Numbered from the stretch's first letter, positions 33,060 through 42,256 are shown. The stretch is DNA of 64,000 nucleotides from Aminobacter aminovorans (GCF_900445235.1 NZ_UFSM01000003.1:1-64000), one strand, 5' to 3'. Program-made: numbers and translations. The notes: generated from the sequence alone by a model not told the origin.

Positions 33060-34064
33060 TTAATGGCAGAACGCCTCGATCCGACCCACCAGGTCGGCAT
33101 CGACCCGCACGCCTTCCCGCTCCGTGCGACGGCGCGCGACCTGCCGGCCGCTACCTGGAAGGCGGACGTCGCCTTGCCCGACGATGGCGTTCACCAGACT
33201 TGCGACCTGATGCGAAAATCCCGTCGAAAAGGCCGCCGTGTCAAAGGCGACGAAACACTGTCCGGTTCTCGGCGGCCCGCCCGACGTTCCGGAATACGGG
33301 CTTGCATCCTTGCTGAGAACGGCCCCCGCAAGACACGATGCGAGAATTTCCACCAGAAGCCCTACACCAAAGCCCTTGTGGCCGCCGGCCGGAAGCATCG
33401 AGCCCTTGAGGGCTTCGGCTGGATCAACCGTGCCCGCGCCATGCTCATCTATAGCCCAGCCGGGTTCGATCTGCCGCCCTTCGCGCGCGCGCAGCAAGAT
33501 CTCCGATTTCGCCACCACGCTCGCCGACTGGTCGAGCACCAGCGCGGCACCCCCTGCCCCGTCGGGAACACCAAGCGCAAAGGGATTGGTGCCGATGACC
33601 GGTGAGCGCCCACCCGGGGGCGCTATGGAAGCCGGTGCATGAGTGGTACAGAGCCCGAGCAGTCCCGCCTCGGCGATGCGCTCGGCGTGATGACCGAGCA
33701 CGCCGCAATTATAGGAATTGAACACCGTCATAGCAGCGATGCCGTTGAGCCGTGCGGCGGCAATCAATCGATTCCATCCGGCATCGATCGCAGGATGGGC
33801 GAAACCAGTTGCTGCATCGACGACGACGGCACCGGCCCGCGGCTGCGACACTCCTGGCCGGGCCTTGCCGTCGACCTTGCCGCAGCGGACATGCTCCGCA
33901 TAGATCGGCACATAGAGCAGGCCATGGCTGCGGATGCCGTCGCGCTCCGCCAGCATCGTCGAGCGGGCAACGGCACCCGCATTGTCCTCGCTGGCTCCCG
34001 CCGCCGTCAGCGCGCGCAGGCACAGCTGCTCGACCGCGGCGAGCGTCATCATCAGCTCCGTCAT
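33060..34064 (-). CDS. Ldh2/MDH2-family (malate/lactate/imine) dehydrogenase
   Basis: 334 aa starting at MTELMMTLAAVEQ; a longer frame to 34226 runs into the DUF3726 gene and is rejected. The family motifs are visible: MLAERDGIRSHGLLYVPIYAEH (catalytic His), FNSYNCGVLGHHAERIAEAGLLG, PGGRSPVIGTNPFALGVP and LPAGGHKGFGVGLLVEIL, each at its own position from about 37 to 262. Members use NAD(P)H and include malate, ureidoglycolate and sulfolactate dehydrogenases and pyrroline/piperideine-2-carboxylate reductases. With a betaine-type transporter and a semialdehyde dehydrogenase nearby, the last activity is an attractive but unproven option. Confidence 0.87.
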   Translation of the reverse strand: MTELMMTLAAVEQLCLRALTAAGASEDNAGAVARSTMLAERDGIRSHGLLYVPIYAEHVRCGKVDGKARPGVSQPRAGAVVVDAATGFAHPAIDAGWNRLIAAARLNGIAAMTVFNSYNCGVLGHHAERIAEAGLLGLCTTHAPASIAPPGGRSPVIGTNPFALGVPDGAGGAALVLDQSASVVAKSEILLRAREGRQIEPGWAIDEHGAGTVDPAEALKGSMLPAGGHKGFGVGLLVEILASCLAGAVLSKDASPYSGTSGGPPRTGQCFVAFDTAAFSTGFSHQVASLVNAIVGQGDVRLPGSGRQVARRRTEREGVRVDADLVGRIEAFCH

Positions 34065-34071
34065 GAGATCC

Positions 34072-34647
34072 TCAATCGTTGTCGGTGGTGCCCGCACCGG
34101 CCCCTTGGACGCGCGACAATTCCGAGGCGGGCACATAAGTCTTCGCCGCAAGACCGAGTGCCGCTGCGTAGGCTTTCGTGTCGGTCGCGGCCGGTCGTCG
34201 TGACACCAAGCGCTCGGACATGTCATCGGTATTGCGAGATGTCAGGCGCAAGGCCTCGATTGAAGATGCCTGATCTGCGAGATCGCTGACCTGCGCCAGC
34301 GACACCACATCGCCATTTCGAAACCGCACCGCGAGGCTCAATCCCATGTTCATCGCCGCAGCACCCGCTAGGCCGATCAACAGCAGGCGCGGATTGTCAT
34401 CATCGACGTTGACTTCGTCCGACTCGCCACAGCACAGCGCGTCAATCGCCGCCTGGCCGGCCAGAATTGCCGGCTGGCAGTCTGAAAGGGCGGCGACCAC
34501 GACCCCGATGGCATCGACGCCACGCGCCGACAGCCAGACGGCAGCTCCGCCTATGTCCTCTGCGACGCCGTGAGGCAGCCCCGCCCCGTTCGCGGCCTTG
34601 CGGGCAAGCGTCTGCGCTTCGTTGTAGGACAGCTGGATCGTCGTCAT
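34072..34647 (-). CDS. DUF3726 family protein
   Basis: 191 aa starting at MTTIQLSYNEAQ; its ATG overlaps the stop of the upstream 564-aa gene (ATGA). The N-terminal region LSYNEAQTLARKAANGAGLPHGVAEDIGGAAVWLSARG (about 5-42) matches DUF3726, for which no function is known to me. The rest is Ala-rich and without obvious catalytic motif. It is followed after 7 bp by the Ldh2-type dehydrogenase. Confidence 0.75.
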   Translation of the reverse strand: MTTIQLSYNEAQTLARKAANGAGLPHGVAEDIGGAAVWLSARGVDAIGVVVAALSDCQPAILAGQAAIDALCCGESDEVNVDDDNPRLLLIGLAGAAAMNMGLSLAVRFRNGDVVSLAQVSDLADQASSIEALRLTSRNTDDMSERLVSRRPAATDTKAYAAALGLAAKTYVPASELSRVQGAGAGTTDND

Positions 34648-36338
34648 CTGAGCACCGGAAGCCAGCAATCGTCGGTTTCTCCGGCAGCGATTTCACCCGC
34701 CGTCGGGGCGCCCTGAAACAGGGTGATCCGTGTCCAGCGATCCGAGCGCGGATCGAACTTCGATGCACCGAAGAAGGCAAGCTTGCAGCGCAGCATGTGG
34801 ATCGGCAGACAGCGGTCAGAGAGCAGGTTGTCGCGGATCTCGGAGTAAGGTGCGGTCGCCGCCGTCTGGATGCGGCGAACCACATGACGATGCTGCGGGA
34901 AGCGGGCGAGGAACGCAGCAACGGTCAGCATATCCGGCTCGGCCGCAAGGTCAGCGGCAAGGCGTTGCACCTGCCGGGCGATATCGAGCGGAAGCTCGAG
35001 ATCCGCGCCAGGCTCAGTGGCGCGACGGCCGAGCCTGGGTTCCAGCTTCTCCTCCGAGACATACCAGAACTGGGCGGTTTCGGCGGACCTGTCGAACGCC
35101 ACAGCCAAGGCCCAGCCATAGTGGTCGCGCAGCAGCCCGCGAAGTGCCGCAAGCCTCATGGCTGGCTGGAAGGTTGCTTCCCGCGCCGCTGACATACCGT
35201 CCGCCAGATCATCGTTTTCAGCTCCCGCCATTTCGATTACCAGCGCAGCAAGCAATTCCTGGAAGTCCACCGACATGAATTGCGAACGCTCGAGGAGTGA
35301 CGCCACCGGTGACGATACGGTTCGCAACCTTGCGGGCTCGCTCCAGGCCTGAGCCTCGGCCCACTCTTCACGCAGGCCCAGGATACGCGCCATCAAGGCA
35401 TCGTCCTCGACCGACCACTGATCGAGATGCATGCCCGCCTGCTGCCAGAGTTCAGCCAGTCGGTCCAGCGACGCTGCATCCAGGTATCGTTTGGACCGCA
35501 CCCGCGCTAGCGCGGTCTCGCGGGCGAAAACCCAGTTGTTCAGCAGCTGTGGATGATTTGCCAGGAACGGCGCCATGCCTAGACCGGTGGAATTGCCGAC
35601 CCCGATATGGCGACGCAGCTCCGGCGCAAGCGGCACGAACGTTTCCGGCGCGCGACACCTGGCGACGTGCTCGACGAGATCATGCGAAAACTCGCGGATC
35701 AGCCAGACCGTCAGCATCTCGGCCTGGAACGGACCGGCGAGCCCCTCGCGTTCGGCCAGCACGAAACGGTCGGCGATGCCGAACTTGCCGTTGCCATAGA
35801 CGGCGGTGGTGCGCAGGAGATAGCCGACCTCGCCAAGCCGGTCGCGCTCCGGCTGTCGCCCACGCGCCAGGCTGTCGACGACATGTTCGAAAAAGCGCAC
35901 GGACTTGTTGGCGCGGCTCAGCACCAGGTCGCGCGGTCCGAAACGCCCCGCCTCCTGCCGCGGCGCATTGTCCCGCAGCCGTGCTATCTCGGCGTCATCG
36001 GGAATGCCGTCATAAAGCACGTAGCTGGTGTCCCAGGCCTCGGCGATGACACGGTCGGAACGCTGGTTGTCGGGAAGCGGACAGGAAAAGGCAACGAGAC
36101 TGTAATCGTGCCCGCCCAGCTCGAGTGTATAGACCGCATCGCCGAAACCCTGGTCGTCCATGCGCCAGAGCGGGCAGCGCACCGTAGCACCGCTTGAGGC
36201 AAGACGCCGGATCAGGCTGCGCAGGAAACTCAATCGTGTCGGAAACGAAGCCCCCATGCGCCGTAGGCGCATGACGACATCGGGCGAACGCATGGCCAGC
36301 TCAGGCGCTGTCGTGATGGCTGCTGCCCTGTTTATCAT
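34644..36338 (-). CDS. Uncharacterised 564-aa protein
   Basis: 564 aa starting at MINRAAAITTAPE, ATG overlapping the dipeptidase stop (ATGA). A frame extending to 36782 is spurious because it covers the dipeptidase gene. I do not recognise a family. Visible features: a basic N-terminal patch (RLRRMGASFPTRLSFLRSLIRRLA, about 24-47), FGDAVYTLELGGHDYSLVAFS (about 66-86), RTTAVYGNGKFGIADR, GVGNSTGLGMAPFLANHP (a Gly-rich loop) and an Arg/Trp-rich second half. No signal peptide, membrane helix or Cys cluster is seen. It is translationally coupled to DUF3726 and dipeptidase, which suggests a complex or a dedicated pathway step. Confidence 0.8.
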   Translation of the reverse strand: MINRAAAITTAPELAMRSPDVVMRLRRMGASFPTRLSFLRSLIRRLASSGATVRCPLWRMDDQGFGDAVYTLELGGHDYSLVAFSCPLPDNQRSDRVIAEAWDTSYVLYDGIPDDAEIARLRDNAPRQEAGRFGPRDLVLSRANKSVRFFEHVVDSLARGRQPERDRLGEVGYLLRTTAVYGNGKFGIADRFVLAEREGLAGPFQAEMLTVWLIREFSHDLVEHVARCRAPETFVPLAPELRRHIGVGNSTGLGMAPFLANHPQLLNNWVFARETALARVRSKRYLDAASLDRLAELWQQAGMHLDQWSVEDDALMARILGLREEWAEAQAWSEPARLRTVSSPVASLLERSQFMSVDFQELLAALVIEMAGAENDDLADGMSAAREATFQPAMRLAALRGLLRDHYGWALAVAFDRSAETAQFWYVSEEKLEPRLGRRATEPGADLELPLDIARQVQRLAADLAAEPDMLTVAAFLARFPQHRHVVRRIQTAATAPYSEIRDNLLSDRCLPIHMLRCKLAFFGASKFDPRSDRWTRITLFQGAPTAGEIAAGETDDCWLPVLR

Positions 36339-37330
36339 GACATCGGTCCGAAGGAGTGATTGTAGAACCGCAGCCAGTTGCCGCCCATGATGGCGCCGAC
36401 TTCTTCGTTTGAGAAACCAGTTCTGCGTAGCCCGTCGCAGAGATTTCCGAGATCCGCATTGCTGGTGAACCAACTTGGTTGCCGGGGGAAACCCGCTGCC
36501 GACGCCGAGCCTTCGCCATAGTCCAAGACCTTCGACCAGCGGCCGTTGCGCATCCAGGCGACGACCGCATCCGGCTGGTCCTGGCAGAGATCGCTGCCGA
36601 TGCCGACATGCTCGACGCCGTAGCGTAAGGCCGTTTCCGCGACCATGGCGCAGAAGTTCGCTAGCGTGCAGTTCGAGCCGTCCTTCATATGATGCGGATA
36701 AAGCGAGAGGCCGAGCATGCCGCCCGATCGCGTCAGCGCCTTCAGCACGGTATCGGATTTGTTGCGCAGCGCCGGATGCCACCAGTGCGGATTGGCATGG
36801 GTGATGGCGATCGGCCGCGCTGAGAGCTCTATCGCCTCGAGTGTCGAGCGTTCGGCCGAATGGCTCATGTCCACAACCATGCCGACACGGTTCATCTCGG
36901 CGATGGCCTGTCGGCCGAAGCGGGTGATACCGGGGTCTTCGCCCTCGTAGCAGCCGGTGGCAAGCAATGACTGGTTGTTGTAACTCAGCTGCATGAAGCG
37001 CACGCCGAGCGCATGGCAGACCTCGACCAGACCGATGTCGTCTTCGATCGGCGACGGGTTCTGGAGGCCGAAGAAGATGGCCGTGCGCCCTTCGCGCATC
37101 GCCCTTTCGATGTCACTGCCGGTGCGGCCGGGGAAGATGAGGTCGCAATGGCGCTCGAAATGGCGGTTCCAGGCGATGATGTTCGCCACCGTTTCGCGGA
37201 AATTCTCATGATAGGCGATGGTGGCATGCACGGCATGCACGCCGCCGGCCCGCATTTCGGCGAAGACGCTTGGGCTCCAGTTGGCATATTGCAGGCAGTC
37301 GACGACAGGGCTGGTAAACTTCGCGTCCAT
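36335..37330 (-). CDS. M19 renal-dipeptidase-family protein
   Basis: 331 aa starting at MDAKFTSPVVD; a frame extending 27 codons further lies in the aldehyde dehydrogenase region and is rejected. The M19 fold is recognised from IFFGLQNPSPIEDDIGLVEVCHALGVRFMQLSYNNQ, GMVVDMSHSAE, PIAITHANPHWWHP and VEHVGIGSDLCQD (about 92-127, 152-162, 173-186 and 243-255), which carry His, Glu and Asp metal ligands. The canonical N-terminal HxD pair of M19 enzymes is replaced (VVDCLQYANW), so peptidase activity is uncertain. M19-like genes also occur in dimethylglycine/betaine catabolic operons. Confidence 0.82.
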   Translation of the reverse strand: MDAKFTSPVVDCLQYANWSPSVFAEMRAGGVHAVHATIAYHENFRETVANIIAWNRHFERHCDLIFPGRTGSDIERAMREGRTAIFFGLQNPSPIEDDIGLVEVCHALGVRFMQLSYNNQSLLATGCYEGEDPGITRFGRQAIAEMNRVGMVVDMSHSAERSTLEAIELSARPIAITHANPHWWHPALRNKSDTVLKALTRSGGMLGLSLYPHHMKDGSNCTLANFCAMVAETALRYGVEHVGIGSDLCQDQPDAVVAWMRNGRWSKVLDYGEGSASAAGFPRQPSWFTSNADLGNLCDGLRRTGFSNEEVGAIMGGNWLRFYNHSFGPMS

Positions 37331-37334
37331 GGTC

Positions 37335-38786
37335 TTACTCCGGCTCGCCTGCTCGAATATACGCTGTCTTGACCTGAGTGTAGAACTCGGCCGCCGACCG
37401 GCCCTGCTCACGCGAGCCGAAGCTGGAATCCTTCCGTCCGCCGAACGGCACGTGATAGTCGGTTCCCGCCGTCGGCAGGTTTACGGTGACGCAGCCTGTT
37501 TCGGCATGTCGCCGGAAATGGCTGGCACGGGCGAGCGAGCGGGTGAAGATGCCGGCGACCAGCCCAAAGCGCGTGTCATTGACGACGGCGAGCCCCTCTT
37601 CATAGCAACCGACCTTCTGCACGGCGGCGATGGGCGCGAACATTTCCTCGCGGTTGAAGGCCATCGCATTGGTCGTGCCGGTCAAAAGCGCCGGCGCCAT
37701 GTAAAAGCCGTCATGGGCAAGCTGCAGTCGCTCGCCACCGACAGCCACCTCGGCGCCGGCGGCTCGGGCGCGATCCATCCAGTCCAGGTTCGCAGTGAGT
37801 TGGCGCTCGCTGACAACCGGGCCGACCTGCGTGCCGTCCGCCAGCGCGTGACCGACCTTCAGTCCACCAACTGCCGCTGCCAGCTTCTCGACGAAGGCGT
37901 CGTGAATGTTCTCCTGGACGACGAGGCGCGAAGAGGAGGTGCATTTCTGGCCCGTGCCGGAGTAGCCACCGCCAATGGCTGCCGCCACGGCCAGGTCGAT
38001 GTCGGCATCATCCATCACAAGGAGCGCGTTCTTGGAGCCAAGTTCCAGCTGGAACTTCGTCAACTTCGCGGCTGCGGTCACAGCCACCTCGCGGCCGACC
38101 TCGTAGGAGCCGGTAAAGGTGATGGCATCAACGCCTGGGTGGCCGGCAAGCCCGTTGCCCACGACTGCGCCCGGCCCCATCAACAGCTGGAACGTACCTT
38201 CGGGCAGGCCGGCGCGATGGATGATCTCAGCGAGCGCCCAAGCCGAGGCCGGCGTCTCGTTGGCCGGCTTCCAGATGACGGCATTGCCGTAAGCGAGCGC
38301 TGGTGCGATCTTCCAGCTGGCGGTGGCGGTCGGGAAGTTCCAGGGCGAGACGACGGCCACAAGCCCCATCGGCTCGCGGCGCATGTCGATCTCGATACCG
38401 GCACGCACCGAGTCCGCATTCTCGCCGAGCTGCCGCAGCACCTCGGCCGCGTAGTAGGTGAAGAACTGGCCGGCGCGGAACACCTCGCCGCGACCCTCGG
38501 CAAGCGGCTTGCCCTCCTCGCGCGAAAGCAGCTCACCGAGCTCGGCCGAGCGCTCCATCAGTTCATTGCCGATCCTGTTGACGATCGCCTGGCGCTGCTC
38601 GAGCCCGATCGCCCGCCAGGCCGGCATGGCCGCGCGGCCGGCAGCGACCGCCTCGTCGACATCATCCGCGCCGGCCTGCGCATACAGGCCGATCAGGTCA
38701 CTGACATCGGACGGGTTGCGGTTTTCGTGAAAGCGCTCCCCCTTCCGCCACCGGCCGCCGATCAGATTGGCATAGTGTTCTGCCAT
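37335..38786 (-). CDS. Aldehyde dehydrogenase, 2-oxoglutarate-semialdehyde-dehydrogenase-like
   Basis: 483 aa starting at MAEHYANLIGG, with GGAG 7 nt upstream; two earlier in-frame Mets lack better sites. The catalytic Cys is in GQKCTSSS (about 283), the general-base Glu in LELGSKN (about 249), the NAD site in FTGSYEVG. The ending (PFGGRKDSSFGSREQGRSAAEF, about 450-471) resembles the Bacillus YcbD group that oxidises 2-oxoglutarate semialdehyde. It is the first gene of the minus-strand operon and divergent from the LysR gene. It probably feeds 2-oxoglutarate into the TCA cycle (inference). Confidence 0.86.
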   Translation of the reverse strand: MAEHYANLIGGRWRKGERFHENRNPSDVSDLIGLYAQAGADDVDEAVAAGRAAMPAWRAIGLEQRQAIVNRIGNELMERSAELGELLSREEGKPLAEGRGEVFRAGQFFTYYAAEVLRQLGENADSVRAGIEIDMRREPMGLVAVVSPWNFPTATASWKIAPALAYGNAVIWKPANETPASAWALAEIIHRAGLPEGTFQLLMGPGAVVGNGLAGHPGVDAITFTGSYEVGREVAVTAAAKLTKFQLELGSKNALLVMDDADIDLAVAAAIGGGYSGTGQKCTSSSRLVVQENIHDAFVEKLAAAVGGLKVGHALADGTQVGPVVSERQLTANLDWMDRARAAGAEVAVGGERLQLAHDGFYMAPALLTGTTNAMAFNREEMFAPIAAVQKVGCYEEGLAVVNDTRFGLVAGIFTRSLARASHFRRHAETGCVTVNLPTAGTDYHVPFGGRKDSSFGSREQGRSAAEFYTQVKTAYIRAGEPE

Positions 38787-38846
38787 GTCCGTCTCCATTG
38801 ATCGGACGAAAAATCCGCCACCACACCGCTTCAATCAAGCAGATAT

Positions 38847-38866
38847 TTCTGTTATCAATTTCAGAA
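38847..38866. promoter_or_regulatory. CTG-N10-CAG box between aldehyde dehydrogenase and LysR gene
   Basis: TTCTG, TTATCAATTT, CAGAA: a 5-bp inverted repeat with the T-N11-A character of LysR sites, centred in the 97-bp divergent promoter region. A wider repeat (CTTCAAT at 38829, ATTGAAG at 38869) encloses it. The same element occurs before proX. Confidence 0.6.
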
Positions 38867-38883
38867 GAATTGAAGTCGGTGCC

Positions 38884-39777
38884 ATGATCAAGCTGGAAGC
38901 ATTGCGGGTCTTCGTCACGGTCGCCGAGAGCGGCAACATCAAGGACGCAGCCGATGCGGTTGGCCGCACGGCCTCAGCCGTTTCGATGACGCTCAAGCAG
39001 CTGGAAGACGAGATCGGCGGGCCGCTGTTTCAGACCGACCGCAAGAACAGCCTGACGGCACTCGGAAATCTGATGCTCGATCTCGGCCGCGAGCAGATCC
39101 GCAGCTTCGACAAGTCTGTCGGTATCATGCGGGCCTTCGCGCACAGCCGTATCGGCAGCCTGTCCATCGCCTCGGTGCCCTCGGTCGCGACAAACGTGCT
39201 GCCGCCGATCCTGCAGCGCTTCCTCGAAACGCGGCCTCAGGTTGAGGTCGAGCTGTTCGACATCGACAGCGCCCAGGTGCGGCGCATGGTGGAGAGTGGC
39301 GTCGCCGACATCGGCATTGCCGGCGAAAGCCGTGCCGGCGGCGGCGTGGAATTCACGCCACTGTTCAGCGACCGGTTCAAGCTGCTCTGCAAGAACGATC
39401 ACGAACTCTGCCAGCTCCAACGCCCTGTCGAATGGAGCGACCTGAGCGGCACGACGCTGATCCGCAATGGCGCATCCGACACGATCGATGCGGAGGCATA
39501 CAAGCAGCTCTCGGCACGGTCACTCATGACCGTCTATAACGTCACTTCGCTGATGGCTTTGGTGAAGGCTGGGCTCGGCCTGACCATCCTGCCGTCCCTG
39601 ACCATGCATGGCGCCCATGATGGCGTGTCTGTGCTAGAGCTTGCCGACGCCGCGGCATCGAGACAGGTTGGATTGGTCGAACGACGCGACGTCTCGCCCT
39701 CGCCGGTCGCCGCCGCCTTCCGCGCCTTTGCAGTAAAGGAAATACCGGCGCTGGTCGCGGACCGTCTTGAAAGCTGA
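38884..39777 (+). CDS. LysR-family transcriptional regulator
   Basis: 297 aa starting at MIKLEALRVFVTVAESGN; the 33 earlier codons cover the promoter region and are rejected. The N-terminal winged helix (about 1-60, DAADAVGRTASAVSMTLKQLEDEIGGPLF) and a type-2 periplasmic-binding effector domain (about 90-290) are clear. Divergent from the aldehyde dehydrogenase operon, it is the expected activator of that operon and, through the second box, of proXWV. Confidence 0.9.
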   Translation: MIKLEALRVFVTVAESGNIKDAADAVGRTASAVSMTLKQLEDEIGGPLFQTDRKNSLTALGNLMLDLGREQIRSFDKSVGIMRAFAHSRIGSLSIASVPSVATNVLPPILQRFLETRPQVEVELFDIDSAQVRRMVESGVADIGIAGESRAGGGVEFTPLFSDRFKLLCKNDHELCQLQRPVEWSDLSGTTLIRNGASDTIDAEAYKQLSARSLMTVYNVTSLMALVKAGLGLTILPSLTMHGAHDGVSVLELADAAASRQVGLVERRDVSPSPVAAAFRAFAVKEIPALVADRLES

Positions 39778-39955
39778 CGCAGGCAGCGGTTGGTTCGTTG
39801 GCTTAATATCGACCGCCTCGCCCTGATCAACGTCAACGCGCCTGCAGACACATTCGTGCGCATCGCCGAGACGCAATCGAGTGTCGCTGTTAGGTAAAAA
39901 CGGCTCCGCTATCGCCCGTACTGCATGAGCCCAGATACACTACATCGCGTCTGCC

Positions 39956-40633
39956 TTAACGCGGCCGGGCCACATCGTTGGTGCCCTCGGCATCCGGCGC
40001 CAGGCCGTAGCTCATGCGGCGCATTTGCTCGATCACCCTCTCCATCTCCTCGTCAGATAGGATCGGCGGCTCGCCGAGCGTCAGCGCCTGGACATACATG
40101 CGCGACAGCGTCTCCACCTCGATAGCCAGCCACAGCGCGTGTTCGAGATTGGTGCCGAGCGAGATCTGGCCGTGCTGGCCGAGCAGGCAGGCGAGCCGGT
40201 CCTTGAGCGCGATCAGCGCATTGTCCGACAGGGCCTGGGTGCCGAAGGTGGCATAGGCGGCGCAGCGGATGGTGGTGCCGCCAGCGACGCCGGTCATGTA
40301 GTGAAACGACGGAATGGTCTTGTGGTGGCAGGCGAGCGTCGTCGCATAGACCGAATGGCAATGCAGCACGACGCTGATGTCTTCGCGCGCCTTCAGGATA
40401 TCGCGGTGGAAGCGCCACTCCGACGACGGGCGACGCCCGACATAGGTGCCGTCGAAATCCATCTCGACGATGTCGTCCGGACCCATGATGTCGTAAGGCA
40501 TGCCAGACGGGGTGATGAGGAATCCGCCGCTCGACCGCACCGAAAGATTGCCTGCCGTACCCTGGTTGATACCGTTCGAATTCATGCGCCGGCAGATCGA
40601 CACCATCTCCTCGCGCAGTGCCTTGTCAGTCAT
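39956..40633 (-). CDS. Class II aldolase/adducin-family protein (fuculose-phosphate-aldolase-like)
   Basis: 225 aa. Class II aldolase motifs: GNLSVRSSGGFLITPSG, the zinc pair HCHS, LLGQHGQISLG and a Glu in EWRFH. It is the last gene of the rhamnose operon, 3 bp after rhaM, with CTGGAG before the ATG. It may cleave a ketose-1-phosphate to dihydroxyacetone phosphate and an aldehyde, duplicating part of the role of RhaD, or act on a different sugar. Confidence 0.83.
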   Translation of the reverse strand: MTDKALREEMVSICRRMNSNGINQGTAGNLSVRSSGGFLITPSGMPYDIMGPDDIVEMDFDGTYVGRRPSSEWRFHRDILKAREDISVVLHCHSVYATTLACHHKTIPSFHYMTGVAGGTTIRCAAYATFGTQALSDNALIALKDRLACLLGQHGQISLGTNLEHALWLAIEVETLSRMYVQALTLGEPPILSDEEMERVIEQMRRMSYGLAPDAEGTNDVARPR

Positions 40634-40636
40634 TGT

Positions 40637-40954
40637 CTACTCCAGATGAAAAACCTTGCGCAGCGGCACGACCAACGGCTCGTTTCGGTCCGTGTACTGC
40701 ATGATGTCGGCCATGAAGTCCCACCAGCGGCGGTTGACTTCGGTTTGCGGCAGGCTGTCCATGCCGTGGTCGTCGGTGCGCACCAGCGTCGCGAACAGGT
40801 GATTGGTCTCGGGATCGAGCCAGATCGTGTAGTCGGACACGCCCGCCTCGCGCAGCGCCGCGCTGAGCTCCGGCCAGATCTCGTCGTGCCGCTTCTTGTA
40901 CTCGGCGGCCTGGCCTGGATTGAGGACCATACGGAATGCGATGCGCTCGGGCAT
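40637..40954 (-). CDS. rhaM: L-rhamnose mutarotase
   Basis: 105 aa with GGAGGACAG before the ATG. The family is recognised from [35 protein letters not shown] (about 4-38; conserved His of KRHDEIWP) and [15 protein letters not shown] (about 72-86). It converts the alpha and beta anomers of L-rhamnose. It sits 12 bp after the rhamnose isomerase gene. Confidence 0.93.
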   Translation of the reverse strand: MPERIAFRMVLNPGQAAEYKKRHDEIWPELSAALREAGVSDYTIWLDPETNHLFATLVRTDDHGMDSLPQTEVNRRWWDFMADIMQYTDRNEPLVVPLRKVFHLE

Positions 40955-40966
40955 TTCCTGTCCTCC

Positions 40967-42256
40967 TCATACGATGCCGCCACCGCCACCGACCGATGCC
41001 GGCCGCTCGGCCGCAACTTTCTGGCGATAGAAGCTGGCACGGTAAGCCGCGACCGGATCGATGGCGCCGCCACGGTTGAGCCGCGCCATGGCAAGGATCG
41101 GTTCGACATCGGTGCGGTATGCCGCCTTCAACGTCTGCGTCGCCATCAGCGCGTCATTGTCTTCCTGGAAGCCTTCGAGCGCCTTGCGGTCGACCAGCAA
41201 TGCGGTCGCGTAGGCACGCTGAACCTCGACGGCCGACAGCATCAGGCTTTCGATCGGGTCGGTGACGTTATGGCTCTGGTCGAGCATGTGGGCAGGACGA
41301 AAGTCCTTCGCGCTAAAGAGCTCTGCGTCGACGAGTTCGTTGAAGACAAGGAACAGTCGGTAAGGATCGATCGAACCGGCATCGAGATCGTCATCGCCAT
41401 ATTTCGAGTCGTTGAAGTGGAAGCCACCCAGCTTGCCGAACTGGATCAGACGGGAGACAATCATCTCGATGTTGACGTTGGGGGCGTGGTGGCCGAGGTC
41501 GACGAGACAATAGGCTTTGTCGCCCAGTTCCTTTGATATGATGTAGTTGGTGCCCCAGTCCTGCACGACCGTCGAATAGAAGGCCGGCTCGTACATTTTG
41601 TGCTCGGTGAACAGCCGCCAGTCGTCGGGCAGCGCCGCATAGATGTCCTTCATCGCGCCGAGATAGCGCTCGAAGGCACGGGCGAAGTTGACCTGGCCCG
41701 GGAAGTTCGAGCCGTCTCCGATCCACACCGTCAGCGCCTTCGACCCCAGCGACTTTCCGATCTCGATGCATTCGATGTTGTGCTCGACCGCCTGACGGCG
41801 AACTGCGGCGTCGGCGTGGCTGAGCGAGCCGAACTTGTAGGACTGCTTCTGCCCCGACGCGTCGGAGAAGGTGTTGGAGTTCATTGCATCGAAACCGAGG
41901 CCAAAACGCGCCGCGGCCTGCTTCAACCTGTTGGCGTCGGCCTTGTCCCAGGGAATGTGCAACGAGACGGTCGGCGTCGCCCGCGTCAGCTGGTTGATGA
42001 CGGCACAGTCCTCGACCTTGTCGAACACATCGCGCGGCTCGCCTTGGCCGGGAAAGCGGGCGAAGCGTGTGCCGCCGGTGCCCACGCCCCAAGAGGGGAT
42101 GGCGACGCCGAACGTCTCGACCTTGGCAAGAATGGCGTCGATCGCGATGCCGCGGCGGTCGAGCTGCGCGCCAAGCGACGCGTAGTCGGCGCGCAGAGCC
42201 TTCTCGAGTGTGGCATTACTCTTTTCGACGGCGTCGCCTGAAATCATCGTCTCCAT
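40967..42256 (-). CDS. rhaI: L-rhamnose isomerase, rhizobial type
   Basis: 429 aa from the ATG preceded by AGAGGAGGATG; a frame to 42373 runs into the phosphatase gene. The TIM-barrel isomerase motifs include GIAIPSWG-like VAIPSWGVGTGGTRF, WIGDGSNFPGQ, FTEHKMYEPAFYS, LVDLGHHAPNVNIE and GFHFNDSKYGDDDLDAG, which carry the metal-binding Glu, Asp and His. It matches the rhizobial catabolic rhamnose isomerase group rather than the E. coli RhaA type. Product: L-rhamnulose. Confidence 0.92.
   Translation of the reverse strand: METMISGDAVEKSNATLEKALRADYASLGAQLDRRGIAIDAILAKVETFGVAIPSWGVGTGGTRFARFPGQGEPRDVFDKVEDCAVINQLTRATPTVSLHIPWDKADANRLKQAAARFGLGFDAMNSNTFSDASGQKQSYKFGSLSHADAAVRRQAVEHNIECIEIGKSLGSKALTVWIGDGSNFPGQVNFARAFERYLGAMKDIYAALPDDWRLFTEHKMYEPAFYSTVVQDWGTNYIISKELGDKAYCLVDLGHHAPNVNIEMIVSRLIQFGKLGGFHFNDSKYGDDDLDAGSIDPYRLFLVFNELVDAELFSAKDFRPAHMLDQSHNVTDPIESLMLSAVEVQRAYATALLVDRKALEGFQEDNDALMATQTLKAAYRTDVEPILAMARLNRGGAIDPVAAYRASFYRQKVAAERPASVGGGGGIV

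Noticed and set aside
34644-36782. Extended 712-codon version of the 564-aa protein
   Set aside because: The first 148 codons lie over the dipeptidase gene in another frame; the ATGA-coupled start at 36338 is better.
37218-38801. 527-codon plus-strand frame opposite aldehyde dehydrogenase
   Set aside because: Antisense shadow; the minus strand has clear ALDH motifs.
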